A stretch of DNA of 64,000 nt, from contig NC_092016.1 of the NCBI RefSeq assembly GCF_042242105.1, positions 14,522,501 to 14,586,500 of the forward strand, given 5' to 3'. The stretch is from Pempheris klunzingeri (Eukaryota > Chordata > Actinopteri > Acropomatiformes > Pempheridae). Made by a program: the position numbers and the translations under genes. The notes under the pieces were generated by a model. That model had not been told where the DNA came from. It saw only the letters and a list, made by a program, of their open reading frames with translations, and searched no databases. This document shows positions 1 to 14,364 of the stretch, piece by piece; within the stretch, counting starts at the first letter, position 1, and the number at the start of each line of letters is the position of its first letter.

Positions 1-156
1 AAACAAAACAAAAACTGAAAATATCATGCTGTATAGTACAAGTCAGTCAGAGTTTACAGTAAACAAAGTGGGGTTGCTGACTTGAGAAATCAAGCAGTTT
101 CTAAGGTGAATCTATGCTGAATTTGTTGCTTTGGCAGCTATGTGCATGTTTGTGTA

Positions 157-217
157 TGTCAGTGTGCGGTTGTGTGTGCATGTGTATATATACTGTATAT
201 ATATATATATACACACA

Positions 218-257
<40 letters not shown>
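157..257. repeat. Compound microsatellite (TG)n-(TA)n-(CA)n-(TG)n
   Basis: A TG-rich stretch is followed by an alternating TA tract (about 185-211), a short CA tract (211-220) and then 18 TG units (222-257). The CA arm and the TG arm are complementary, so the tract can fold back on itself. It is presumed non-coding; the histidine/threonine-rich open frames across it are artefacts. Confidence 0.9.
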
Positions 258-259
<2 letters not shown>

Positions 260-948
260 CATGACCTGTGATTTACTGTACGTATTCACCAATACAGCAT
301 AGCCCTTTACACACCTTAACAGGTGACACAGCCATCTCTTAATAGTCCTGTAATAATATGAATCTAATTTAATGAGAAATGTAGAACTGTAATAATATCA
401 GTATGTGTTACCATGGTAACTGGAGTGTACTCTATAAAAGCTGCCTGTTTCCTGTCTCTTGTAGCAGTAGGATTTAGGACACCCCCTGATATTAAATGTG
501 AATAATAATAATAATAATAACTATAATAACTATAATATCCTTTTTTTCTTTTAAACTAGATCTTCTCTGTACAAATACATACGTAGATACACACACTGGG
601 CAAACCAATCACTTTTTCAGAATAAATCTATATCATCTATTTACAATATATCCAATATATTCTGTGGTGCAAAAGGTACAAGACGTGTTCGGTGTGTCTC
701 AGTTGGATGATTTGTGATCTGCTGTACAAAGTGGCTCAAACTCGAACCATCAACACTGGACAGACGACACGGTGATAAAATCAGTAGTTATTCCATGGGC
801 ATCATCGGTTTTCCCCCTGATTAACATTCAGTAAAGGAATGCTTCTCTGCTTTTAAACCATTTTCTGTGTGCATGGAAAAATGTAATACGTGAGAGGGGA
901 GTTATGTTTTGTGAGATGACCTTGGCCTACCCTGTGTGGAGTGGTTTT

Positions 949-954
949 TTTATT
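949..954 (-). terminator. iqsec3: Candidate poly(A) signal of iqsec3
   Basis: TTTATT on the plus strand reads AATAAA on the minus strand, about 1.2 kb after the iqsec3 stop codon. It is the first canonical hexamer I noticed downstream of the stop. Variant hexamers nearer the stop cannot be excluded. Confidence 0.3.
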
Positions 955-2132
955 CATTTTTAAACTAAAGCTAAGAGTTTTCCGGGCAGAGATATTGTGT
1001 AAATCCAAATGTAACAACAATATTCACACTAGGTAACCCATTAGGAGAAAATGTACACGAGGAGCAAGGCTTCATTTGGCTGCCTTAGCCTTGTTTTGAA
1101 TGAATTACCAGCTCTGCTCTCTGCTGCCCATGAGTAAGCAGATTGAACAAACAGCACACAAGCACGCTGCTCTCAGTACATCTCAGAGGTGCAGATATTA
1201 CATGTTACAGTGCAGCAAATCCTTTCCTGAGCTCTGTGAGAGCAAAATGTCACAGAATCAGGCAGTCACACACTACTGTGAAGATGTCTGCTCACATACG
1301 CTTAGTAAAACACACAACAATGAAGCACGGAAAAATATGATTGTCGTCAGAATATGCTTTTTTGGGTAATTTAGTGAGTAGCACTTTTTGTGCACTGCAC
1401 AAGACAGGGAAGAGTTGTTGAAGCCTTTTACTCTTTTGTTCATCTTCTTCACTGATTATCTGTTCCTTAGAAAATGAAGGAAACAAATAAGCTGGTACTC
1501 TTCTTCTTTTTTTTTTCTTCACATTATGCAGAGACGAGGAAATAAAGATTGCAGGGAGAAGAAGCTAGATTAGCTCAGCTGAAATGATTCCTCACTGAAT
1601 TTGGTATCTAGTGCTGAAAACTTGGACCAAACAGAGGTCTGAACTTGATATCAACATCCTGAAAGAAAAGAAAACACGCATTTTGTCCTTCATATTTAAA
1701 GCAAGCCTTTGTCCGTTCAGGGCTGCCAGAGTTTGCTCTTCTGATGCTGCTCGTTGGTTTCACAGTCATAGCTCACAGACACATTGGTTGGACAGATGAC
1801 ATTTAAAAATGCAAAGTCTCTTAAAGAGTGTGAAATCTAAACAGACAACACCATCAGCTACCAGGTGACATGTTGGAGACAAAAGGAAGAAGAAAAGTTG
1901 TCTTTCAGAAATGGCATCAAAACTACTCCATGTTCAAACAACACCACTCAGTCAAGACTATGAATAGATTCTCGTTGGTTTCCTTTTCCTTTGTCCCTCT
2001 CATTCGACTCATACAGTATATTCCTTCCTTTTTTTTGCTATGCTTTTATCTTACCATTTGACCAAGTGAGTCGACTAATGCTCCAGCATGTGTGTGTTGT
2101 CCTGTGTGAATGTGAGGGTCACAGCCGGCAAC

Positions 2133-2552
2133 TCAGACGATGCTGCGGGAGCCGCTGGAGTTGCGCCTGCGGGTGAGAGGCATGGTGTGGTGGAGAGGCA
2201 TGGGTGAGTCAGGGGGACAGAATTGGTGGGGGTGGTTGTAAGGTGGAGGGGGAGGCGGCAGAGGTGGCTGAGGGCCTTCCCCCTCTCTGACGCGCACAGG
2301 TGTGGACATGGCCGACTGGATGAGCTGATGGGTAGCCGGGCCTTGGCTGAGGAAGGCCTCCATCCGCCCTCGCCCGCTCTGGTCCACGACGATCACCTTG
2401 ACGATCTGCTGGCATTGGATGAGTGTTTCTGGGCGGAGCTCTCCAGGCTGGACGGGACTGAGCAGGGCGGGTGGCGCAGCCAGGGCCAGAGATGTGGACT
2501 CAATGCTGGGCTGGCTCAGTTGATAGGTCTGCAGCCTGTTGTGAATTGACAC
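2133..2552 (-). other. iqsec3: iqsec3 last coding exon with PDZ ligand
   Basis: This exon opens after an AG acceptor with codons for VSIHNRLQT and ends at a stop after SRSIV. It carries the [12 protein letters not shown] block and a run of prolines before [10 protein letters not shown]. Both features match the C terminus of vertebrate IQSEC3. The family C terminus binds PDZ scaffolds. Confidence 0.92.
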
Positions 2553-2843
2553 CTAGTTTAGGAACAGTCAGAGAACGCATGAGGAGTTACCAGCCTGAAC
2601 GCAGCCTCTACGCAGCCCTCTGGTGTTTAACGCACATGGGCATGCAGGCATGCAGGTAGATAGTATGCAGAGCGAGCGCATGCAATACACACACACTCGG
2701 CCTCTTTTTCTCTCAATAATGTTTTTACATGATTTACACTTTCTCTCAATCACACTTTCACACACACCAGCCCGGAAAGAGAAAAGGGTTGCAGGGTAAG
2801 GAGAGATTTTGGTCAGAGATCATGGAGGGAAGGTTTTGGATTT

Positions 2844-2885
<42 letters not shown>

Positions 2886-5800
2886 TGAGAACATGGTCAG
2901 TGAGTGGTAGAATGAGAAGCTAAAAGATAAAGGGAGTGCCAGGAGAGGAAAGAGTTGACACCGAGGGCATGGTGTCTCCCTAACACACTTATTTACAACT
3001 CTAAAGGACTGACTGAGAGGCAGGAGAGAGAGGAGAGAATGGGCAACGGAATAAAACAGAGAAAATTGGAAAGGGGAAAACAGCTTCTCTCACTATGCTT
3101 AGTTAAAGGGCTGGTTTTACAGACACACACACACACCCACCCACACACACACTCAACAGACTGTTAACGGTATCAAGCTTATCTGGCTTTGTAGATGGTA
3201 TTCTAGGAGCCAGCCAGGCTTATGATGGCTTGCAAAGGCTTATACAGTAAGGCTGGCAAGCAACAGCTGATGAAAAAAGGGATGTTGTTTAGCGAGGAGA
3301 GTGGCTGCTGATCCACTCACGAGCTATAGAAAGAGACTGTTAGGAGCACCACGACAGCAGACTCCTCTCAGCGGCCTTTGTATCCCTGGCTGCACAGTGG
3401 AGATGTGCCCTAGGCGGTGCTCTTTTAAAGCAAAGCATAAAGCAGAATTTCTTTTCAGGATGAGGCACAGTCCCTGTCTAACTGCACGCACACACACACA
3501 CTCACATACACAACCACACCCACAGTGCGGGAGATGCAGGCACTTACCTGAGGGAGACAAGTATGGTTTTGGCTCTTACCTCTACTGTGTTGTTGTTGCC
3601 GGTTTTATCGTATGCATCCTGTTGGCCTGTGGGGAGAAACAGATCTATTTGTAAGTCAACAGACAGATTTCAGCTTCATATAAAGAAGGTTAAAAACTAA
3701 AAAATAGTTCTTCATACAGGAGACTCATTTCTTTATAGGAATAGGCCAGACGTGGTAAGCTTAGCTTAGCATAAAAACTGGTGGCAGGGGAAAACAGCTA
3801 GAATGGTTCTGCCCGGAGTGGAAGAACTATGTTTAGTAAAATATCTAAAGCTGACAGTCTGGGAAAAACACTTGTGTGCTTTCTTACTGAGAGTTAGATG
3901 ATTTAGAAGAAGAAAGGGGAAAGCTAGCCTGTCTCTATCCAAAGGTTACAAAATCCACCAATCCACCAAATCTTCCAGCACCTCTAAAGCTTAATTAACT
4001 TCAGTATCATGTTTGTTTAATCCTACAAATCATTTAACCTTGAACAACACTTTGCTGTTTCAGGGGAGGTTACTTGCTTGAACAATTTCTTAATCTATGT
4101 CTTTTTTAATTTTCTTTTTCAGTGTAGTGAGTTTTTACTTGCACCTCTCTTCCATGAACTTGTCCTATTTTCTACAGTGCCTTGAGGAATATATGCATTG
4201 CTATGAGTAATGAATACTATGTTATGCATTTTATGCTGCACAATCAAAACCAGCACCTGAGGGCGAGCCATGTCCTGTGTGTGTGTCCACTTGCCCGCCA
4301 TTGGTGTGTATGCCATGTGGCTGGATGCCTTGCTGCCTCTCCAATTCCCCTACGACACAGGAACGAGAGATGGCAACCAGCAACATACAGCACAGTGTGT
4401 GTTTGTCAGCATTTGCATATGTTGAGGTGTGTGTGTGCTTCTTTGCTTACACTGGATATGTATCTGCTCCATCTCGTTGACCTCTGTGATAGCCTCTCGG
4501 AGCTCCTCTGCAAACTTCCTGAGCTCTTCTCCGCTCGGGGAGCAGAAACTCACCAGCTGCTTCTTCTCTGAGGTAAACGGGCTCAGCATGGTGATGCCAT
4601 GGGCATAGTCTGATGAGAGACCCAGACAAAGTGTCATAGAGAGAAAGAAGTCGCTTTCACCATAACTTTTGATTCTAAAAAAGGATGCGGGATTTGAGGA
4701 TCTTTCAAAACATTTTAGTGTTGCTGTTTTTACCTCAGTTTCTACTTCACAAAACATTGCTGCTAAGAATACTCGTAAAATCTCATGCTTTGATGTTAAT
4801 GAGCAAATGTGTTTCTGTTGGCAGTGATGGCTCCTTTAGTACTGCAACTAAAGGTTTGCAGGAATATTAGAAAGCTCAAACATACTGAAGATCAATAGTT
4901 TTATTTTTCTCTTCTTACGCTCCCCACAGCATGTATTGTAATAACTTTGGCAATCCCCTTATTTTTCATCCAGTGCCATCATTAAGACACATTTTATAAA
5001 ATACCTGCACAACTAATGACTACATCAGACTCAACTGTTGTTGAGTCATTATAAATGTTGTAATGCTAAGATGCTCAATTAATAATGTAAACATGGTGAA
5101 CACAACACCTGCTAAATATCACCATGTTAGCATTGATCATTGTGAACATGTCAGCCAATATAATTCCTGTGCCTGAGCACAGTCTTACAGAGTCACTTCG
5201 ACCTGGCGACTTCCTGCATAAAACTGGACAGGGAGCCTTGCAGCCATGCAGCCTTCAAATCTGTACGTAAAGATACCTCATACAAACTTCATTCTTTTGA
5301 CTAAAACCCGGTCCAGGTTCAGCCACATTAGAATTTCCCATAGACAACAGCTCCACAGCAGCTTTGGTTTCATTAGTGACCCCATGGCAAGTCATTCAAG
5401 GTTAGGATCATCACCTCGACTTCACAGACAACAACAACGCTGTTGATGGCGTTGACGGTTAGTTCAACATTTTTCCAGCACCAAGGTGGAACTGAACTGA
5501 AGAGGAACTGAAGAGAAGAAACTGCTGCTGAGTAAAATATCAAATTACATTCATTGCTGAAGAGGTGAAACTGCATTCCCAGGAGACCCATAGCTTTACA
5601 GAAGGTGTATGAGGCCGAACTTTTCTTCTTGGGACACAGCTTCAGGATCTACAGTAAATAAATAGCACATAACATGGCAGAATTAACATATATCTGATTA
5701 TATCTGGCTGCATTTATTGTACTTTGGACTGGCAATGAAAGGGATTTTTTTATATTAAACAGTATTGTGCTGAATAAAGGTTCCTTACCAGCAGCAGGTC

Positions 5801-8800
5801 ATTGAAGAGGAAGACCTCTCTCTGGAGCTGAGACAGTTTCTGTTTATGAGGCTTGTTGGCGTCAGGCACCTCAAACAGACGACAGCAGCACACCAGACGT
5901 CTGTGGGGCACAGCAAGGATCTACGGATGCGAGGTTAAAGAGATGGAGATGACAGATAGTACAGAGGACAGACTGCAGCGAAATAATACATGACACAAGA
6001 GAAAGGAGGCAGCACTAACAAGTACAGACAGCTCAGTGAAATGAGAAAAAAAGATAAAGGGGCTTGCAGACCAGTATTACTCACAGTTTTCAGGCCCAGG
6101 ATGGACTGCTCCACACGACTCACATAGGTGACGTGATCCTCATTGGAACGGAGCTCCCTTTGTTGGATCCTTTCATAAATGCCTGCGACCATCTCTCTGG
6201 GGATGTCTGCTCCATCATCCACACCTGAGGGAACAATGGTGCATAGCATGTATCAGTGGCAACTATCAAGGTAGGAAACAACCATTGATTTTTCTGGCTG
6301 AAAGATGAGTCAGTGTATCAAAAGTCAGTGTAAAAAAAAAAAAAAGGTTTAATTCTGTAAGAAACATCTTTTTCTTTTCTTTTTTAAATTTATTTTATTT
6401 ACATATTTTTATTTACATAAAATGTATGTTTAATTTAGATTTAGATTTATTCATATATACACTGTTGCCCATAAAGCTGGAATAAAATGTTTTTTACCTC
6501 TTCTCATGAAATGATTGTGACAATGTGATTTATTCTTGATAAATAAAGTGTATATCTTCTCAATTTTATTGATCAAACTCTTCCAAATATATCACAGTGA
6601 AACTTAAACCACAATTAACCTTTGCAAACTGTGTATTCAGGCTTTAACAAAATTGAGGGTATTGAACAATTATTCCAACTTTATGGGCAACAGTGTATTT
6701 TTGGCCCTTGTGGTGGACATCAGGTCAATTTTTATTCTTTCTCATTTGATTATTATTTGAAACAAATATAAAATAAAACTTCAAACCTGCTGTACTGGCT
6801 GGCTCACTTAAAATACTCAGGGATTTTTTAAACAAAATTTTGCCACACTTTCCTGAAGTATGAAAATGATTACAAATGAGACAAAGCAAGTCCCACTGTC
6901 GCCTACAAAGGACAATGGGTCATGTGTAAATTTGAAAGGTTTAAAATTAACATACACTATTAAAATATTTATAGAATATAGTTATAATGCATAAACTCTC
7001 ATAAATGAAAAGCCAACATCCTTATGAAGAGCAGAGACAATACATCTTAATAAATTTGATCTCTCGACTACGTCGTTGCCCCATTTTTTCCTGCCATTTT
7101 GAAAATACAGAAGATGTGCTTCTGTGGCCAAGTCCCTATGTGTGTTACATCACAAGCCCAGGATCTCCTCTTGTCAGTACAGTAGGACTCCAATAGACTG
7201 CATAAATGGTGTTTGACTTTGAGATCTCAGACTCATGTCCCCCACACAGCACAAATGAATATGAACTGCTGGGTCTTTGGCGTTGACTTGGGAGCTGTTT
7301 GTCTGTCCAGATGATTTTATCTGCTGTGGCTTGCTACCTAATAAACCTAACAATGGCTCAGCGAGTCGGTTTAAAGTTGGTAGTGTTGGCAGCAGGATGA
7401 CGGTTAGCAAACCACCCAGAAACTTCCTCGTTGATGTTTGTGACAATACCTTCATGCTGACTTGCCCATATTAGTAAAAATTATAATTTAAAAAACATAC
7501 CAAATTGGTCTCATGTAGCACGTTTATTTTGATTGCTGATGTGTAATATTTCAATAGAAGATAAGTCAATAGCTTCCATTGTCAAATCAATACAAAAAAA
7601 TATTCAAATCAAGATTTTTATTTATTATTTACAGAAATGACAGAAAGTCATTTCACGAGATGGATACTTACTAATAATTGAATTTGAGGTTGACTGTGTG
7701 AGGAGCTGATATGTCAGAGACATTACAGCCACATTAGTTTTATTTCATTGTGGGGTCTGCCGTTAGGAATCAGAAAATGTGCTATTATCTCAGTATGTGT
7801 GCCGTCATTGTGTTCTGGTAGTTACTTCATTACCACTATGAAGCGCCACACAGACTCCTTCACCACAGCCTGTCAACACTGTGCAGCTTAAGGAGAAGTG
7901 TTTTCAGCTCACAAATTAAACCTGAGTTGTGCAATATCTTATAAAAAGATATTGAAATTTATTCTACTTTTCTGTTAACTGAAGGTACAAATGCGGCCAG
8001 ATGATGAGATGCTTCCGAACACCTGAGCTCATATCGTTAAATCTAACACTAAGTGAGACACAATTAAACGGGTCGACGCCACGGTCTCTGGGGCAGAGCT
8101 CTGAGTCAAGGATATCAGAGATCTCCTCCTGCACAGCTGATGGTTTTCTTGATGGTAGTGAGCGGAGGCAAGGAGCCGCTGCCTCTTTCAGTAATTTGCT
8201 TCACTTCAAGAGGCTGTCACTCAAAATACTGATAAGAGAGTGCTTGTTGTAAAACTTTGACTTCTCCTGCCCTCTGCTCACTTTTCTCGTCAGTCTTATC
8301 ATTCTGTCTGGCATATCGCTCCAACTGATTTCCTCATCGTGATCCGCAGTGAAAGGTTTGAAATGCGCATGTGTGTATACATGTGGTATCTATATATAAC
8401 TAGCACTCAAACTGTTCACTCACAAAGTCACTTGCCACAAATGTTGAACCATGTCTGCAACTCAATATACCATCTCTGTCTAAGGACAAGTTAACACACC
8501 CTGAGATGATGCGCACATGCAGCCACTATAGTAACACACACTCTCTCATACATACTGTGCTATATTTGCACACACTAACCTCTTAGGTTGCGTATGAAGT
8601 CATCGAGGCCCATTTTCCGCTGGGGCTTGATGTTGGGCGAGTACATGTCAGTGTTGAGGAGAACCACAGCGAAGGCCAGGATGAAGATGGTGTCTGGGTT
8701 GTGAAACTGCTGCACCACATCAGGATTGCACATACAGTATCTCTGGCTGCGGAGATACACAGTATATCATAAGTTTGGTGAAACATTTCTCTGTCACATC

Positions 8801-9474
8801 ATCAAAAAAAAGTATCAAATCTGGTTTCTTGTCCTGAAGAGTATTATTGTACAAACACATCATACTTGTCAGCTTACCACAAGTTTTGGGTTAAATACCA
8901 AACAAAGTATAGTTAATAGTTTTTAATTGCATATTCATAGATTTAATGCATTTAATGCATAATCAGAAATCATACTGTCCAATCGTCCAAACCCAGAAAT
9001 GTTGACCCCGTGTGAGCCAGTTTGCAGCCTTAGATCCTCAGGTGGGGCCCTGCAGGCTGTTGAGGTTTAAATCTAAAGGTGATCATGCTTCTGCCATCAG
9101 GACCCCTCAGCTTTAAAACGGCCTGCCTGAAGAGATAAGGCTCACAGAGACTTTTTATTCATTCATTTTCTAAAAATCTTTTAATTTTTGGGGCCTTTCT
9201 TATTACGCTTTTATCCCTTTATTTGCATTTATTCATATTTGCATTCTTTAATGTTTTTTATTGTCTTATCTCATTTACCACCTGTGTCTTTTCCCTCCTG
9301 CCTTCTTTCTATTGTTTTTTTTTCTTTCTTTCTTGTTTTAACTTTATCATAACCTTGCTTTTGTTTGCCCTCACTGTTTGGCTTTCTGCTGTTATATAGG
9401 TCCCTGGGTATCCTCTTTCTGTTTTGCTTTTATTATGATATATATCATTATTATTATAATATATTATTATCATA

Positions 9475-9509
<35 letters not shown>

Positions 9510-12500
9510 GCAGACCACCAACTGGGGGGTTTTAAATCTGGGCTGACGTGAAATCACACTTAGCTACCAGTTTATCAAATAATATCAAATAAAAACACAC
9601 CAGCAAGTAAGTAGATAATATAAATAAGGTATTATCAAGTACACCAAGCTGAAACTAGTGCAGTCGAATACAATAAATCCCACATTCATGAAGGATTTAA
9701 TATTATTTTTGTTAAATAGCTTTAGAGGTGTGCTGATTCGAGTTTGTGGTCATTTTGGAGGATGTAGTTTGTGCCGCTGTAAAACTGGTGTAATGTTTTG
9801 TCCACCCCATTTATAATCATGGAGGAAAGACTAAACATAAGAAACACCTCTTGACACCTCTTCAGGCTCCCAGAACCAATGTACCAAAACTTAATGACTT
9901 GGTTATGTTACCCTATCACCCCCTGCAAAACCCAAGATTTCCTCTCAACCCAAATGTGTTATGTTTCAAAATTTCAGCAGTGAGCTGAGAGGAAATCCTG
10001 GCGCTGCAGTTAAGCACAATAACAAAATCAGAGAGAGCATCATTAGGAGAGATTATTATTATCATTATTATTATTCCTGCTGTGAGATGGAGGCATTCAC
10101 ACTGATTTATCTCACATACAAGCTGCACTATTTTAAAATCTGATTGATTGTCTCAGAACTGCCTGAATGTAACTACTACTCAGTCACTCCACTGTAAATA
10201 AGACAGACAGGACAAAGGAGACATTTGTCGATCCAAAATGCTGCCCATTCTGCTTTGGAACCAGAGACGCTGCATTTGGACTTGCTTTGTTCCATCGCTG
10301 CCCACGGGCTTCACAAACTCTCACTACCACCCCTCCTCCCCTCACAGCTCCCTCCCTATCTTTTTTACTGTCACTTACACTTACACAGTGGGCCATTTCA
10401 GTGGTGGGAGGCTTTTATCTCTGCAGCCAGGCAGGATGCAGACATGGAGAGGGCTGCTCTGCTCCAGAGCACTGTGTACTTGTCAGAATATATGCAAGCG
10501 AGAGGCCACATCTGAGACCTGCACAACCAGAAAGCCTTTTCCTAGACCCCACACAAGATCTAAGTCCAGAGAACTCACAGGGTATCAATCGACAACAGCC
10601 CAGTTCAGTGCTTTGTTTGAAGAAGAACAGATCCTGGTCGGCACAAACCCCACTGCAGCTACAGATATAATATGCACATGCACACACAGAGGCACAAAAG
10701 AGACTCCTGGTTTGCCAGCTTGATGTAATTCTGGGGCAAAATCAATCAAAGAATGAATGCAAGGCAATATCTACCGTATGTGTGAGAGTCTATATGTTAA
10801 TGGACACGTGCATGGATGCGTCAGTACATACAGTATAGGTACATGTTTATTCACTGAGTGAGCTCACGGTAAATAAATAAAGCCGTGGTTGTGTGTGTGT
10901 GTGTGTTTGTGCTTCATTCAGACATTTTCAAGCGCAGATCTCCATCTTACATAACCAGTTTATTTAAACACTGGCTCCCGATCCCTTATCTTCATATCTG
11001 CATATGAAAGTTGCATGCCAGCTGGCACAAATACCACTTCGTATAAAAGAACTACTCACGACAAGAGTACAACACGCTTCAAACAGATGACATAACAACT
11101 GTTACGTAATACAGGCATGGCATCGGATGTCTGGCTGTCCCGATAAAGCCCGCTCGTTTCTGACCTATACTCACAGCTCCAGCTTCAGACAGTGTGGTCT
11201 CAGATCACTGATGAATTTGTAATCTGCACCCAGGGGCACAGCGCGTATGATTGAGTGTGATGTGATTAACTGATGACCGCAGTGGGTGTTCTGATTGGCC
11301 CTCAAATCAGAAGCAGAAAGGGGAAGTGTCATGACTGCTCCTTCTCCTCTCATCCCTCACCACTTTTCTCTCAGAGTAAGAACACACTTTCCGTAATGGA
11401 TCAGACTGGCCTATATTTTTATACAGTTTATAAACCAAATAAAAAGACTAAAACCATCAATGAATTGACCTTTCTAACAGGTATAGTGTCCAGCTGTTTT
11501 AGGATATTTAAAAAAAATTAAACTATATATTAGTTCCTTGTTATTATCAGTTATGCTCACTGGTGGTTCTAGACATGGCAAAGTTAGACTGAAGGTCAAT
11601 CCACCACTATGGTCCAGACTGAAATGTCTCAACAACTATTGGGCAGACTGCCATGAAAGATGGTTTCATTCATGCCCCCCTTAGGAAGAGTTGAAATAAC
11701 TTTAATCATCCTCTGAATTTCCTCTGACTTTCATTAGGTCACTTTTGTCCAATGTTTTGATGATTAAATACCAGCAAAACTAATAACATCCTTTGTTGTT
11801 TGCATTTTGTGCTAATTCGGACAGGGAACATTGTAAATATTATACCTGCTAAACATCACTATGTTTACACTGTATATTATTAGAACATTGGCATACTGAT
11901 GTCAGCATTTAGCCCAAAGGGCCATTGTGCCCTATGAACACTCACAGAGCCACTGGCATGTCTGTAGAGCTGTAGACTTGTTAAAGGTTTAACTCTTGAG
12001 TAGTAGCCAGTGGGCTTGGAGCTGAGTGCCACAGATGGGAAGTGCTGAAAAATGGCCTAACATATTGTTGGTTTTGTTTTTTCATGAGATATTTTGGCAA
12101 TAAATAAATAAAAATTGGATAACACAAGCCTGAAAGTTTTCAGCTTAAAGACCACAGAAAGATCACGTCAAAGTCAGCAGCTCAGGCAAACAAGGATCAT
12201 GCATAGTGAATGCAGAAAGATGTTGGCAGACAAGACAAGACAATTTTCTATGGTGTTTACACTCCCCTAACTTTGAATTATACTAGGAACTTTGTGTAAT
12301 TCAAAAGGACATCTTCAAAGGGGCAGTGGCTCAACTCATGTCCTGTTGGTGACATTGTTGGTAATCCTCAGGGAAAGAGCAGCAGATCGGCAGAGGGAGA
12401 TTAAATGTACATGGCAATGCAACCAATTACTCTGAAATAGAAAACAATGATGGCCATTTTTATTGCATTTTCCGCCCTGAGAGCAATCTTTGGATATTAC

Positions 12501-14113
12501 CAGGACATTTCAAGGACAGTTCCAGCCAGCGGATAAGGAACCAATTGCAGCTTCTATTTGTTTGGTCACTTCTGTCTCTTTTGCCTCAAAGCAATCTCAG
12601 TCAGAAGGTAAAAAAAAAAAACATCTTGAAAACCTGTTTCTGTCCAGGAGTTTGTTAGAGGCAAAGCTAGCCAGTCCTCTCAAAGGCACAAATGGAGTGT
12701 GAACTCTGAATGTCTTCTTGGTATTTAAATGAGTTTTCTACAGCAGATATGCTCATAAATGTTAGAGACTGGAGGGCAGGAGTCAGCACTGACAAGACAA
12801 GCAGAAAACCAGCCCAGGCTAAATCCTCATAATAAGTTCCAAACATGCATTTTTACATATTAATATGTGATTTTCAGTGGAAATGGACATTCAACTGTCA
12901 TACGAACAACCTACAGATGTGTTGCGTAATTGTGTGCCGTCCTGGACAGAAAGTTATGAAATACAGCATCTATTTTTGTCCCGATGGAACGCACACTGAT
13001 TGCCTGCAGCTCAGATCTCCGTTATGATTGGCTGACAATCAAACGTGGCTGAGTTTAGTCAAAGGTTACAGGCAATCAGTGTAATTTGTTAATGATACAA
13101 GGCTTTGGTTTCATCAGAGCCTGCTGCTGTGAGCTAGCAGAACCCATAGTACTATTAGTATGCCATTCTGGATACGTCTTCTACCCTAAGGCTGCAGGAT
13201 GAGATCAGAAAAGTCTTTTTTTGCTCCTGTTTTATTGCAAAATATGTAAGCTTGGTTACATGTCAGGTTTTTTTTGTTTTGCATAGGTGGCTACAGGCAA
13301 AAGGTCTATTCATGTTATAAAGCTCAGAAAGCTCAGAGGCGCCTTACCAGCTCTGCTCAGTCATGTGATGGACTGTTGTTGTGTTGAATTGTATTAAAAA
13401 GTGAAGCCAGAGCCTGTTAGTCAGTGAGGCCTGGTTGTGAGCGAGTTGACAGTCTCACCTAAAGGCTTCGATGAGTCTCTCCACTTTCTGCGCCTCTCCC
13501 TGAACACGAACATGTGCCTGGAACTTTCTCAGGGCCTCGTCGAGCTCCATGCCTGAGAAATCCATCTCATCCACAACACAACTATGTAGGGACAGACAGA
13601 GAGAGAAAAAAAAAGGAAAGCAAGAGAGAGAGGAAATTGGGTTTAGTTGTGGTGTATCACTGTACTGAGAAAGTGAGTGAGCGAGCGTGTGCAAGTGTGG
13701 GTTTGTGCGTGTGCAACAAGCTATGAGTACCCAAGTGCTGATGGCAAATCTTCCTCTTACAGTCATACTTCCATTACAGAACCACTGACCTGGAAGATGC
13801 ACATAGAGACAACATGTTTGCACATGCACATACATGCACACACACACACTTTGTGCAAACATCAATGGAGAAGACAGGGTCTGGAAACAGTGGAAGATAA
13901 GAGGGAGGGAAAGGGGGGGGGGGGGGGGGGGGTGAGAGGGTGAAATGATGATATGCAAAGAGCGAGGGGGCAAAGAGAGAGGTACATGAAAGGCTGAGGA
14001 CAGGCTGTAGCAATAGAAGGAGTGCATGCTCGAGATTGTGCGTGTACATTTATGCGCATGCACGTATTTGTGTCTGTGTGTGTGTCTAAGTGAAAGAAAG
14101 TGAGGGTGTGTGC

Positions 14114-14150
<37 letters not shown>

Positions 14151-14323
14151 CAGTGCAGTGACCTATTTCTACAGTCTCTGCAACAACCTCAGCAAAAAGC
14201 CTCTCTATCCTGGATCTGTGTCTACACTGGTTGGATGCAAAATGGGTGAGTGTGAGAGCATTAAGTAAATGCGTGTTCCATGGATGTGTTGCATTTATGC
14301 ATGCAAGTGCTGCACGTCAAGTG

Positions 14324-14364
<41 letters not shown>

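Larger units (their letters stand above)
1..2132. other. 3' flank of iqsec3, no gene seen
   Basis: No open frame here looks like a real exon. The part next to 2132 should be the iqsec3 3' UTR on the minus strand. The only canonical AATAAA I see for that strand is at 949-954 (TTTATT on the plus strand), which would give a 3' UTR of about 1.2 kb. The stretch also holds a TA/CA/TG microsatellite (about 157-257) and an AAT run (501-520). The UTR boundary is inferred; the sequence alone does not fix it. Confidence 0.5.
8747..13458 (-). other. iqsec3: iqsec3 intron 7
   Basis: A 4.7 kb intron that interrupts the SEC7 domain. It contains the (TTA)n tract at 9434-9506, a TG tract at about 10890-10906 and a long copy of dispersed repeat A at 11560-12010. 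The open frames at about 10225-10770 on both strands show no recognisable domain, and the flanking exons join in phase without them, so I treat them as chance. Confidence 0.75.

Noticed and set aside
101-302. Overlapping open frames on both strands rich in His/Thr or Cys/Val
   Set aside because: They are translations of the TG/CA microsatellite and have no domain or splice context.
7174-7474. Opposed open frames of 65 and 93 codons in iqsec3 intron 8
   Set aside because: No domain, no suitable splice borders, and the mirror-image openness on both strands points to a non-coding repeat or chance.
10225-10770. Several open frames of 90-161 codons on both strands
   Set aside because: The iqsec3 exons on either side join in phase without them, and the translations show no family features or repeated motif.
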